A DNA stretch of 64,000 nucleotides from UBA4877 sp002399345 (GTDB lineage: Bacteria; Bacillota; Thermoanaerobacteria; Thermoanaerobacterales; UBA4877): positions 1 to 64,000 of the forward strand of contig DAIORT010000011.1 in NCBI GenBank assembly GCA_036752905.1, written 5' to 3'. Numbering within the stretch: the first letter of the stretch is position 1; every line of letters starts with the position of its first letter. Below, one piece after another: positions 7,471 to 15,527 of this stretch. A program made the translations under genes and the position numbers. The notes under the pieces were generated by a model, which saw only the letters and a program-made list of their open reading frames with translations, was not told where the DNA came from and searched no databases.

Positions 7471-9537
7471 ATGATTAAACTGAGTGTACGCCAGTTTGCT
7501 ATTATTAAAAGATCAATTGAAAGAAAGGATAATGCCATTGAGGATATCTGCGCGGCTTATAAAATCAGCAGAAGAACCGCATATAGAGAGATAAAATCTA
7601 TAAATCAGGAGATTGGAGGCTATGGCCAGGTTTTATCCAATTCTAACGGCGAGTTGGATATTAATGGGAATATAGGTGACCGGGAGAAACTAAAAAACGA
7701 TTTGCTTGATTGTAAATTATCACCGAGTGTTGATCAACGGAAAAAATTGATACTGTCTGAACTTCTGCAATTGAAACAGCCAGTGAAAATGCAATACTTC
7801 GCAAAAAAATATGGAGTGTCTGCGGCAACAATCAGTTATGATTTAAAAGACTTGGATGATTGGTTTACTGCTCATAACCTACTGCTTATTACTAAACCCG
7901 GCTATGGTGTGCTGGTCAAAGGGGATGAGAGCGATTTCAGAAGGGCCATCGTTGATTTTTTGTATGAGAATACGGATACTCACACCCTCGTTAAGTTTTT
8001 AAACAGGAGCAGCAAGGAAAAGGAGAACAAGAACAGTATAGAAGAATCCCTGGTGGGAATTATTGATACAGATACGATTATAGCTATAAAAAAATCTGTT
8101 AAGATGCTCTCGGACAGATTGGATTTCAACATCATACAGAGCTCATACATGGGCCTTGTAATACATCTGGCACTGGCTATAAAGAGGATAGAATCAGGGG
8201 AAAACATAGAGATTGATGCTGGCAAATTAAATGAGCTTAAGACTACGGAAGAATATGAATATGCAAAAACGCTGGCCGGCTATCTGGAGGATGAACTGGA
8301 TATTAATATACCGGAGGGTGAGATAGGGTATATAACGGTGCATCTTAAGGGGGCCAGGTACAGGGCAAATACCGATAGCAGCGGTGATACCTGCCTTAAG
8401 GAGTTAGTGGAATCCATGATCGATATGTCCGAGAGAAAATTCGGCATGGTATTAAGTGATGACGGGCTTTTGAGTGATGGTCTACTTACTCATCTTGAGC
8501 CTGCTTTGTACAGGCTATATTCCGGCCTGGCCATTCGAAATCCTCTGCTGAATGATATAAAGGCCAAATATACTAAGCTATATGATGATACCAAGGAAAT
8601 ATGTAAGATACTTGAAAGAGAGATAAATCAGCCGATACCGGACGATGAGGTGGGGTATATAGCTATGCACTTCGGCGCCGCCATCGAGCGGAAAGAAAGG
8701 AATGCAAGGAAGTTTAATGTGCTTGCCGTGTGTGCCAGTGGTATAGGAACATCCAGGATGATGCTTTCCAAGCTGCGTCTTTTTCCACAGATTAATGTAG
8801 TCGGCGCCGTTCCCAGTAGTAAGGTTGATGAGGCTATAAAGAATGAAGACCTGGACCTTATAGTTTCGACCATACCGCTTAAGACAGGAAGCGTAGCGAG
8901 CGTCACGGTAAATCCACTGCTGTTGGATGAAGATGTAGAGAAGATAAGATCAGCGCTCAATACCGATCTGATAATGAACAGAGAGTTTGCCAATAAAGCC
9001 GGGTATGATTGTGATGTAATCCATATAGCGCGGTACGGCAGGCATTTATTAAACCTTTTGGAGAGGACAGAATTGATGGAGTTAAAAGGTGAAAACTCCA
9101 ATGATATCATAGAGGAATTTATATCCGGCCTGATAGCAAAGAGATTGATTACCGGTAAAAACAATATCATTAGCAGACTTCTGGATAGGGAGAGTCTGGG
9201 AAGGATTGTTCTTCCGGGCAGAGGTTTCGTTATATATCACTGTTCCACTGATGAGGTGAACTTCCCGATAATGGTTGCCGGACGGCTTACCAAAAAAATA
9301 TCCATGAAAAACCTGCTGGATGAAAAAGAGGATATAAACACCGCATTTTTGATGCTGGCCCCTGAGGATGACAGGGAAGGTATAGAGATCATGGGAGACA
9401 TAAGCGTTTCACTCATTGAAGATGCCGATATGGTTAAAAATATAACCGCGGCTAAGAACATTTCCGAGCTTAAAAGTATCGTAGAAGATGCATTAAAAAA
9501 TAAGTATATGGAAGAAATAAAGAGGGTGACAGTCTGA
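7471..9537 (+). CDS. PRD-domain transcriptional activator/antiterminator (MtlR/LicR-type) of a PTS operon
   Basis: This 688-residue regulator has two N-terminal helix-turn-helix segments (about residues 1-60, SRRTAYREIKSINQEI; and 85-140, VSAATISYDLKDLDDW). Two PTS regulation domains follow (about 190-290 with VIHLALAIKRIE and GEIGYITVHLKGA; 305-410 with PDDEVGYIAMHFGAA). Next is an EIIB-like domain (about 415-500) whose phospho-cysteine lies in VLAVCASGIGTSRMM. The C-terminal EIIA-like domain (about 540-685) has a histidine in GRGFVIYHCSTDEV. In this family HPr and the cognate EIIB phosphorylate the PRD and EII domains and so couple sugar uptake to transcription. It is first in an operon with all three subunits of a lactose/cellobiose-type PTS, so it very likely controls it. 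Confidence 0.88.
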   Translation: MIKLSVRQFAIIKRSIERKDNAIEDICAAYKISRRTAYREIKSINQEIGGYGQVLSNSNGELDINGNIGDREKLKNDLLDCKLSPSVDQRKKLILSELLQLKQPVKMQYFAKKYGVSAATISYDLKDLDDWFTAHNLLLITKPGYGVLVKGDESDFRRAIVDFLYENTDTHTLVKFLNRSSKEKENKNSIEESLVGIIDTDTIIAIKKSVKMLSDRLDFNIIQSSYMGLVIHLALAIKRIESGENIEIDAGKLNELKTTEEYEYAKTLAGYLEDELDINIPEGEIGYITVHLKGARYRANTDSSGDTCLKELVESMIDMSERKFGMVLSDDGLLSDGLLTHLEPALYRLYSGLAIRNPLLNDIKAKYTKLYDDTKEICKILEREINQPIPDDEVGYIAMHFGAAIERKERNARKFNVLAVCASGIGTSRMMLSKLRLFPQINVVGAVPSSKVDEAIKNEDLDLIVSTIPLKTGSVASVTVNPLLLDEDVEKIRSALNTDLIMNREFANKAGYDCDVIHIARYGRHLLNLLERTELMELKGENSNDIIEEFISGLIAKRLITGKNNIISRLLDRESLGRIVLPGRGFVIYHCSTDEVNFPIMVAGRLTKKISMKNLLDEKEDINTAFLMLAPEDDREGIEIMGDISVSLIEDADMVKNITAAKNISELKSIVEDALKNKYMEEIKRVTV

Positions 9538-9785
9538 TGCTTTTCATCAGTAAATTACAATTGAAGTTGTTTTACGTTTTACTGTATGGCATATGGATAG
9601 CGGCCGGTATTTACACCACAATCCACAGTGGTTTTCATTATGGATTATTTGTCATAATATTCGGTTGTGCGCTGGTTACGGTTATTTATTTTATGCAAAA
9701 ATATTTCATTAAAATGATACATGCGGAAAATAAGGTATTAAAACAAAAGCAAAAACACAGAATAACAAAAAATAGAGGAGAGTGA
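9537..9785 (+). CDS. Small membrane protein of the PTS operon, unknown
   Basis: An 82-residue protein whose ATG overlaps the TGA of the PRD regulator by one base, which implies translational coupling. It has two predicted membrane helices (about residues 10-28, FYVLLYGIWIAAGIYTTI; and 34-53, YGLFVIIFGCALVTVIYFMQ) and a strongly basic tail (KVLKQKQKHRITKNR). I do not recognise the family. Its position between regulator and transporter suggests a role accessory to the PTS. Confidence 0.6.
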   Translation: MLFISKLQLKLFYVLLYGIWIAAGIYTTIHSGFHYGLFVIIFGCALVTVIYFMQKYFIKMIHAENKVLKQKQKHRITKNRGE

Positions 9786-9790
9786 TTTTT

Positions 9791-10108
9791 ATGTCTATAC
9801 ATGCCGTTATTTTATGTAGCTGGGGTGCCACATCCAGTTCTCTAGCCAAAAAGGTATCCGACGAAGCAAAGAAGCAAGGCGTTGATGTGACCGTTGATGC
9901 CGGCGGTACTGGGGAGTTCAAAAAGCATGCCGACAAGTATGATGTAGCTCTCTTAGAACCACAGGTCAGGCACCTAAGAAAAGAAATAGAAGGCATCGCA
10001 GATAAATACAATATTCCTGTCGATGTGGTTGACATGAAGGCATTTGCCATAATGGACGGCAAAAAGATTTTGGACCAGATAGTGAGTCTTGCCAGCAATA
10101 AAAAATAA
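9791..10108 (+). CDS. PTS EIIB subunit, lactose/cellobiose/chitobiose type
   Basis: A 105-residue cytoplasmic phosphocarrier. The active-site loop VILCSWGATSSSLAKKV, with the phosphorylated cysteine at about residue 9, is the hallmark of EIIB of the lichenan/chitobiose group. The rest (VDAGGTGEF, DVALLEPQVRHL, DMKAFAIMDGKKIL) fits the family along its whole length. I start at ATG 9791 because GAGGAG lies 10 bp upstream; a GTG at 9782 is too close to that site. It passes phosphate from EIIA to the sugar bound by EIIC, encoded next. Confidence 0.88.
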   Translation: MSIHAVILCSWGATSSSLAKKVSDEAKKQGVDVTVDAGGTGEFKKHADKYDVALLEPQVRHLRKEIEGIADKYNIPVDVVDMKAFAIMDGKKILDQIVSLASNKK

Positions 10109-10125
10109 TTAAAGGAGGAATTTAA

Positions 10126-11439
10126 ATGGATGGGGACAGATTCAGTAACAATAGGTTTTTAAAATGGATGGAAGATTCATTGATGCCTGTTCTGGCAAAT
10201 ATTGCACAAAACGTGTATCTTCAGGCGATAAGGGATGCGTTTAGCAGTTTTGCGCTTCCTGTTATATTGACGGGCGCCGTATTCCTCATTATAGCCAATC
10301 CTCCCACCGGACTTAACTGGGCCCCAATTAATGCTTGGGCCAACGCTATAAAGCCTATTATGGGTCAGATAAGCATTCCCTTTAACCTCACCTTTGGCAT
10401 TATGGCCCTTATGGTTGCTTTTGGTACGGCATACAGCTTGGCGGCCCGTTGGGATTTGGATGAGCCGATGACGGGTATAACATCTATGTTGGCTTTTTTA
10501 ATCACAAGCTTTCCGGCTGAGGATGTAACCAAGGTAAGCTTTGGAGATATCTTGAATTATCTTGGCGGACAAGGACTTTTCGTAGCTATTATTATAGGTA
10601 TTGTAACAGCGATTATTGTAAGATTCTTTAATAAAAAGGGTCTTGTAATAAAAATGCCGGAGCAGGTGCCTCCGTATGTTGTCAGGAGTTTTATAGCTCT
10701 TGTTCCTATGTTCGTAATGATAGTTCTTGCATGGGGCTGTGAATGGATTGTATGGGCTAATTATCATATAACACTTCCCCAGCTGATTATAAACCTGTTT
10801 AAACCGCTGGTTGCTGCTTCCAATAGTTATCCGGCTGCTTTAGCAGAGATAATCCTTATGATGATACTGTGGTCGGTGGGGATACACGGCATGAATGTGG
10901 TATCATCCATTGCCTATCCATTCTGGATGAGTCAGCTGGCAGCTAATGCACAGGCTGCTGCGGCAGGTACTCAGCTTCCTGGCATTGTCACGGAACCCTT
11001 CTTCCATGTATTCAGCCACCTAGGCGGTTCAGGGGTTACATGGCCATTGGTGCTGATGTTTTTGCTTTCATCATCTGTACAGCTTAAGACTATGGGCAAG
11101 GCATCTATTGTACCCGCTGTATTTAATATCAATGAACCGATGATATTTGGAGCACCTATAGTACTTAACCCCATACTGATGATACCTTTTATGATAGCGC
11201 CTGCCGCTGTTGTAACTATAAACTATATTGCGTTTGCAACAAACATTGTGGCTCGGCCTATTTTACAGCTTCCATTCACTGTTCCCGTATTTTTTAGCGG
11301 GTTTATATCCAGTGGTGGTGATTGGAAGGCTATGATACTCCAGCTAGTAGACATGGCGGTTGCCGGCCTTATTTACTACCCCTTCTTTAAAATGTATGAA
11401 TCACAGCTCTTAAAGGAAGAAAAAACAACAGATAAATAG
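10126..11439 (+). CDS. PTS EIIC permease, lactose/cellobiose family
   Basis: A 437-residue integral membrane permease with about ten hydrophobic segments. The N-terminus (FLKWMEDSLMPVLANIAQNV, then AIRDAFSSFALPVIL) and the C-terminal sugar-binding region (VFNINEPMIFGAPIVLNPIL, with the conserved N-E-P) are diagnostic for the family. The start follows AAAGGAGGAATTTAA. Together with EIIB and EIIA it should import and phosphorylate a beta-glucoside or amino-sugar disaccharide. No phospho-beta-glucosidase or chitobiase gene is adjacent, so the substrate stays open. Confidence 0.9.
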   Translation: MDGDRFSNNRFLKWMEDSLMPVLANIAQNVYLQAIRDAFSSFALPVILTGAVFLIIANPPTGLNWAPINAWANAIKPIMGQISIPFNLTFGIMALMVAFGTAYSLAARWDLDEPMTGITSMLAFLITSFPAEDVTKVSFGDILNYLGGQGLFVAIIIGIVTAIIVRFFNKKGLVIKMPEQVPPYVVRSFIALVPMFVMIVLAWGCEWIVWANYHITLPQLIINLFKPLVAASNSYPAALAEIILMMILWSVGIHGMNVVSSIAYPFWMSQLAANAQAAAAGTQLPGIVTEPFFHVFSHLGGSGVTWPLVLMFLLSSSVQLKTMGKASIVPAVFNINEPMIFGAPIVLNPILMIPFMIAPAAVVTINYIAFATNIVARPILQLPFTVPVFFSGFISSGGDWKAMILQLVDMAVAGLIYYPFFKMYESQLLKEEKTTDK

Positions 11440-11452
11440 AAGAGGTGATGAG

Positions 11453-11773
11453 ATGGAATTAGAACAGATTGTATATAACCTGGTTCTTCATGGAGGTAAT
11501 GCCCGAGCCGAAGCCTACGAAGCATTGGATGAAGCAGAAAAGGGCAGATTCGAGGAGGCTGAAAAACATTTAAAGAAGGCCGATGACGAGTTCTATGCCG
11601 GACATGAATACCAAAATATGCTGGTTCAGGGTGATCAGAAGACGACGATAAATTTCTTGGTTGTACATGCACAGGATCAGCTGATGACGGCTTTGGCTGA
11701 AAAGAATTTAATAAACAGGATTATTCCGCTGTATAAGCGGCTGGATGCTTTGGAGAAAAAAATATCGGGCTAA
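11453..11773 (+). CDS. PTS EIIA subunit, lactose/cellobiose type
   Basis: A 106-residue helical-bundle protein. LVLHGGNARAEAYEAL at about residues 11-26 and the active-site histidine in LVVHAQDQLMTA at about residues 72-83 define PTS EIIA of the lac/cel class. It receives phosphate from HPr. The start has AGAGGTGATGAG upstream. It is the last gene of the PTS operon and is followed by a terminator. Confidence 0.9.
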   Translation: MELEQIVYNLVLHGGNARAEAYEALDEAEKGRFEEAEKHLKKADDEFYAGHEYQNMLVQGDQKTTINFLVVHAQDQLMTALAEKNLINRIIPLYKRLDALEKKISG

Positions 11774-11791
11774 CCGCCCGCTATTTTTTTA
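11764..11791 (+). terminator. Rho-independent terminator of the PTS operon
   Basis: Stem CGGGC / GCCCG with a 5-nt loop, overlapping the EIIA stop codon, followed by CTATTTTTTT. Confidence 0.65.
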
Positions 11792-11823
11792 TTGCTTTGA
11801 ATCTGAAAGAACCCATAGCAACC

Positions 11824-12190
11824 TTCTCTCCGGCTAATAAAAGTATTCTCATCACCCGGTGTCACCTTTCGGCAGCAATAGATAACTGCAACACAAAAAT
11901 CAACCTTTGACCGACTATTAAAGATATATTATGCTTCCATCGCAATCTTTTGACCGTTACAGAAACATCAATCAACACCCTTAGCAATCTTGGCTCAACC
12001 AATATACATATTTGCCCCACATAAAACAATCGGGAGACTGAGGTACATAGGATCAACACATATATTAATCTTCGCTCCGGCCATTTTGGATCGTGCGACC
12101 TGAAATGACCTTTGCCCGACTGATAAACATCCGTTAGAACATAGACCAGTCTTTGCTCGGCTGCCATAAGTCCCTTCTAATAATTAGATT
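11824..12190. repeat. Degenerate tandem repeat, period about 41 bp, about 9 units, non-coding
   Basis: A motif close to CTTTGCCCGGCTGATAAA recurs with starts near 11824, 11867, 11905, 11947, 11989, about 12031, 12070, 12110 and 12151, a spacing of 38-43 bp. Between copies is an AT-rich stretch that often ends ATCAA(C/T) or GCAAT. The copies are diverged, roughly half to two thirds identical. A 101-codon minus-strand frame covers it, but because 41 is not a multiple of three the protein does not repeat in register and has no ribosome binding site. I therefore treat the region as non-coding. It occupies most of the 460 bp between the PTS operon and the MazG-like gene. Confidence 0.7.
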
Positions 12191-12233
12191 TTCCTGATAT
12201 AATTGATTTATACATGAAGAGGGGTGGAAAATA

Positions 12234-12557
12234 ATGGAAAGTAATTATAAGGTACTAAGCCTGCCAAAGCTTGATAATCTTCAACCCAGCATTGAGTCTA
12301 CCGCATTAAAACTCATGGAAGAAGCAGGGGAACTTGCACAGGCTATAGGTAAGTTCAGAGGATTAAACGGTGAAAAGGTGGATATGAGTGAAAAAGAGAT
12401 ATTAGACCGTATATCCGGCGAGCTTTTGGATGTTGCCCAGGTTGCCGTATCCATGATGTTTGTTATGGAGGATACCTATGGGGTTAACATAGATGAAAAG
12501 GTGGAAGAGCATATAAATAAATTAAAGAGGAAGGGATATATCAAATTAAATAAATGA
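12234..12557 (+). CDS. MazG-like nucleotide pyrophosphohydrolase
   Basis: A 107-residue all-helical protein of the MazG / dUTPase-2 superfamily. The metal-binding motif E-E-x-x-E is seen in KLMEEAGELAQAIGKF (about residues 28-43), and the second acidic helix E-x-x-D is in SGELLDVAQVAVSMM (about 61-75). Such enzymes hydrolyse (d)NTPs to NMP and pyrophosphate and cleanse the nucleotide pool. It has a good ribosome binding site (GAGGGGTGG), stands alone, and its exact substrate cannot be told from sequence. Confidence 0.8.
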   Translation: MESNYKVLSLPKLDNLQPSIESTALKLMEEAGELAQAIGKFRGLNGEKVDMSEKEILDRISGELLDVAQVAVSMMFVMEDTYGVNIDEKVEEHINKLKRKGYIKLNK

Positions 12558-12572
12558 TATAAAGCATTAATA

Positions 12573-12818
12573 TTAATCTAGGCTTATGTCGCCGGTAAGG
12601 TTTCCACTAATTTTACCGGTTTTAGGTTTGTTTTCAATACCCGATGTGGATATTCCAAACATAGAATACAAAAGGCATGATTTCGTTAAAGCCTCGGACA
12701 TTATAAGGCCTCCCAGTGATGTCATTAAAAGCGACTTTTTGCTTACTCCTTTTCCGAATATATAGCTGCCTGTCCATATCCTAATTAATGCATCAAGATT
12801 ACCTATGTTTTTTTTCAT
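12573..12818 (-). CDS. DUF2892 (YgaP-type) small membrane protein
   Basis: An 81-residue protein starting MKKNIGNLDALIRIWTGSYI, the characteristic opening of the DUF2892 inner-membrane family. Two hydrophobic segments and a C-terminal LYSMFGISTSGIE, where the usual cysteine after G-I-x-T is absent, complete the match. AAAGGAG precedes the ATG. In other bacteria this domain is often joined to rhodanese domains. Its function is unknown. It is divergent from trxB. Confidence 0.7.
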   Translation of the reverse strand: MKKNIGNLDALIRIWTGSYIFGKGVSKKSLLMTSLGGLIMSEALTKSCLLYSMFGISTSGIENKPKTGKISGNLTGDISLD

Positions 12819-12936
12819 GATTCATACTCCTTTCTCTTGATTTAGTTTGCTCATTTTTTTGTGAAATAAACGTCCATTTTGTATATTTATTTATTATGTA
12901 TATAATATAGATAGATAAAGAAACGGAGGTAAAAAA

Positions 12937-13845
12937 ATGTATGATGTAATAATAATTGGCGGAGGCCCGGCCGGTCTTACCGCAGGTCTTTATTCAGGCA
13001 GGTCGAATTTGAAGACATTGATAATAGAAAAAAATGTGCTGGGCGGCCAGGCCATTACGACGCCCAACATCGAGAATTATCCTGGTTACGTGTCTATAAG
13101 CGGGACGGATCTCATCATGAAACTGCAAGAGCAGGTAAAAAGATATAACGTAGAGATAACATATGGACAGATATCTGGTATTCAGCTTAAGAAGGAATGT
13201 AAAAAGTTAACCATAGGCGGTAATGAATATAAGGCAAAGACGGTAATCCTTGCTATGGGTGCATACCCTCGGGAGATAGGCATAGAAAGTGAAAAAAGGC
13301 TTCGAGGTACGGGCGTATCCTATTGTGCCACATGCGACGGGGCATTTTTTAAAGGAAAAACATTAGCGGTAGTAGGCGGAGGTAATACCGCTGTAGATGA
13401 CGCAATATTTTTGACAAACTATGCACCTAAGGTCTATGTTGTACACAGGAGAAACGAGCTTAGGGCTACCAGGGCTGAACAGGACAGGGCGTTTAAAAAC
13501 CCAAATATCGAGTTCTTATGGGACAGTGTTGTTGATGATATAAAGGGTAAAGACTCTGTCGAGGGCATGGTCATTAAGAATGTTAAGACAGGCAAAAGAA
13601 AAGAAGTGGATGTCGGCGGTATATTTGTGGCTATAGGGAATGTCCCCGCCACTAAAGAGGTAAAAGATAAGATCCGACTGGATGACAGGGGATATATACC
13701 TACTGATGAAAATATGGAAACAAGTGTTCCGGGTGTGTTTGCGGCTGGGGATGTCAGGGAGAAATCCGTAAGGCAGGATATTACCGCTATGTCCGATGGA
13801 GCGGTTGCCGCCGTGAACGCGGAGAAATATATTTCAAGGTTATAG
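12937..13845 (+). CDS. trxB: Thioredoxin reductase
   Basis: A 302-residue flavoenzyme that reduces thioredoxin with NAD(P)H. It shows the N-terminal FAD-binding motif (IIIGGGPAGLTAGLYSGRS), the redox-active C-x-x-C in YCATCDGAFFKG (about residues 129-140), the second nucleotide-binding motif VVGGGNTAVDDAIFL, and the C-terminal FAD motif VFAAGDVREKSVRQ. Length and order are those of low-molecular-weight TrxB. ACGGAGGTAAAAAA precedes the ATG. A TATAAT lies at 12901-12906, but the -35 is weak. No thioredoxin gene is adjacent. Confidence 0.95.
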   Translation: MYDVIIIGGGPAGLTAGLYSGRSNLKTLIIEKNVLGGQAITTPNIENYPGYVSISGTDLIMKLQEQVKRYNVEITYGQISGIQLKKECKKLTIGGNEYKAKTVILAMGAYPREIGIESEKRLRGTGVSYCATCDGAFFKGKTLAVVGGGNTAVDDAIFLTNYAPKVYVVHRRNELRATRAEQDRAFKNPNIEFLWDSVVDDIKGKDSVEGMVIKNVKTGKRKEVDVGGIFVAIGNVPATKEVKDKIRLDDRGYIPTDENMETSVPGVFAAGDVREKSVRQDITAMSDGAVAAVNAEKYISRL

Positions 13846-13853
13846 TAAATAAA

Positions 13854-13885
13854 ACGAAGGGAGGACATAACGTCCTCCCTTTATA
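13854..13885. terminator. Bidirectional terminator between trxB and ferritin-like gene
   Basis: Perfect stem AAGGGAGGAC / GTCCTCCCTT with a 5-nt loop, flanked by AAAAC on the left and TTTATAATT on the right. It serves the two convergent genes. Confidence 0.8.
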
Positions 13886-13894
13886 ATTGCTTTT

Positions 13895-14389
13895 CTAAAA
13901 TGTCCATGTAGAAAAATTAAATCCCATCTTTTCCCAACTGCTCTCGAATTGCTTTCCCAACATCTCCCTGTGGCCTTTTTCCCATTCAGAAAGATTTGTA
14001 AGTAGATTCTTTACAGCTTCGTCGTCTACATTATCCGCGGCCTTTTTATAAAATTTCATGAAGTCTTCTTCTATTAGGTAGGCCATCCTTAATAGTGTAA
14101 TATCTGAGGCTTTAGTTTCAAAGGATGGATTTCCTTCCTTTGCCGCATTTTTATTAAAGATCTCCGGATTTCCCAGATTACGATCAGGCTTTTCTATGGG
14201 TTTACCGTTTGACAAATTATCGTATTGAGACTTTAAATACTCATAATGAGCCGTTTCCATTTTGGACAGGCCCTCAAAAAGTTGCTTTGTAGCTGGATTT
14301 TGCACATTTTTTGCGTAGTTATCATAGAAAGAATGACCATCAAGCTCCATACTCATTGCAAATTTAAGTACTTTTAATTCTTTTTCCAT
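13895..14389 (-). CDS. Ferritin-like di-iron (rubrerythrin-domain) protein, copy 1
   Basis: A 164-residue four-helix protein. It has the di-iron ligand pattern of rubrerythrin-like domains: MELDGHSFYDNY (first Glu), KMETAHYEYL (E-x-x-H), YLIEEDFMKFY (third Glu) and SEWEKGHREML (second E-x-x-H). It lacks a rubredoxin domain, so any peroxidase function would need an external electron donor. It is about 75-80% identical by eye to the neighbour at 14616-15110. Ribosome site AGGAGG precedes the ATG. Role in oxygen or peroxide defence is inferred from the family and the nearby trxB. Confidence 0.82.
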   Translation of the reverse strand: MEKELKVLKFAMSMELDGHSFYDNYAKNVQNPATKQLFEGLSKMETAHYEYLKSQYDNLSNGKPIEKPDRNLGNPEIFNKNAAKEGNPSFETKASDITLLRMAYLIEEDFMKFYKKAADNVDDEAVKNLLTNLSEWEKGHREMLGKQFESSWEKMGFNFSTWTF

Positions 14390-14576
14390 ATTAATCCTCC
14401 TTTTTTTACTTATATATATATATTTCTATGTTATTTGTAAAAACCCTTTTTTAATAAAAATAATTGATTGATAAATGTTATCACAAAAATTGAGTAATAG
14501 TAATGGTGATTGCTCAATCGGATTTTATCAGAGGGGAGTCATCTATCGAGAAACGGCTTTCGGTTATAATAAGAGT

Positions 14577-14611
14577 AAAAAATAAGGGAGGGTATGACGC
14601 CCTCCCTTATA
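14577..14611 (-). terminator. Terminator of ferritin-like copy 2
   Basis: Perfect 11-bp inverted repeat ATAAGGGAGGG / CCCTCCCTTAT with a 7-8 nt loop. On the minus strand it is followed by TTTTTTACTC. Confidence 0.8.
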
Positions 14612-14615
14612 ATTA

Positions 14616-15110
14616 TTAAAAGGGATAGAAACCCATATCGTTCCAATTGCTTTCAAACATAGATTTATATTGTTTTTCTAAAATCTCCCTGTGGCCCTTT
14701 TCCCATTCTGCAAGATTTGTAAGTAGTTTCTTAACTCCTTCATCATCTGCATTGTCTGCGGCCTTTTTGTAAAAATTCATAAAATCATCTTCTATAAGGT
14801 AGGCCATCCTCAGGAGTGTAATATCGGAGGTTTTAGTTTCAAAGGATGAAGTCTGTTGTTTTTCCACACGTTTATTGAAGATCTCCGGATTACCCAGATC
14901 ACGATCAGGTTTTGCTATGGATTTGCCTTTTGACAAATTATCATATTGAGACTTTAAATACTCATAATGAGCTGTTTCCATTTTAGACAGCCCTTCAAAA
15001 AGTTGCTTTGCAGTTGGATTTTGTACACTCTTTGAATAGTTATCATAAAAGGAATGACCATCAAGCTCCATACTCATTGCAAACTTAAGTATTTTTAATT
15101 CCTTTTCCAT
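14616..15110 (-). CDS. Ferritin-like di-iron (rubrerythrin-domain) protein, copy 2
   Basis: Same length (164 residues) and same ligand motifs as the gene at 13895: MELDGHSFYDNY, KMETAHYEYL, YLIEDDFMNFY and AEWEKGHREIL. The two differ mostly in the linker (about residues 68-95) and the C-terminus. The roughly 80 bp upstream of each ATG are also nearly the same (TTAATCCTCCTTTTTTTACT and the AAAACCCTTTTTTAATAAAA stretch), so the duplication included promoter and ribosome site. No rubredoxin domain is present. It has its own terminator and is probably a separate transcription unit. Confidence 0.82.
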   Translation of the reverse strand: MEKELKILKFAMSMELDGHSFYDNYSKSVQNPTAKQLFEGLSKMETAHYEYLKSQYDNLSKGKSIAKPDRDLGNPEIFNKRVEKQQTSSFETKTSDITLLRMAYLIEDDFMNFYKKAADNADDEGVKKLLTNLAEWEKGHREILEKQYKSMFESNWNDMGFYPF

Positions 15111-15211
15111 ATTAATCCTCCTTTTTTTACTTATGTATATAGATTTCTATTTTATTTATAAAAACCCTTTTTTAATAAAAACAATTAATTGATAAGTAAT
15201 CTCACATAAAC

Positions 15212-15421
15212 TTGGCGGGGAATGAATATTATAATGACCGGGCTCGATTTTACCATGAGATGGGCCNNNNNNNNNNNNNNNNNNNNNNNNNNNNNNNNNN
15301 NNNNNNNNNNNNNNNNNNNNNNNNNNNNNNNNNNNNNNNNNNNNNNNNNNNNNNNNNNNNNNNNNNTTGGCGGGGAATGAATATTATAATGACCGGGCTC
15401 GATTTTACCATGAGATGGGCC
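15212..15421. other. Scaffold gap (100 N) with identical 55-bp flanks
   Basis: Positions 15267-15366 are N. The 55 bases before the gap (15212-15266) are repeated exactly after it (15367-15421). A round 100-N run and a 55-bp exact overlap suggest two contigs that really overlap, as from a k=55 assembly graph, so the true gap may be absent. No gene is supported across it. The rest of 15111-15527 carries the promoter region of ferritin-like copy 2 and the leader of ftcD. Confidence 0.9.
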
Positions 15422-15527
15422 GTTTAGCGAGAGTTTATCACAATCTGGAAAATGATTTCCGAGGTTTTAAATACTCCAAAAATATGGTAAAATTAATATA
15501 GCTAATGGTAGAGGGGGGTGTTTATAT

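Noticed and set aside
8628..9170. 180-codon minus-strand frame
   Set aside because: Antisense to the EIIB/EIIA part of the PRD regulator, which has clear motifs.
11862..12167. 101-codon minus-strand frame over the 41-bp repeats
   Set aside because: No ribosome site. It is explained by the tandem repeat, and the repeat period does not keep the reading frame.
15212..15427. Frame running across the N gap
   Set aside because: It contains the 100 N and consists of the two identical contig ends.
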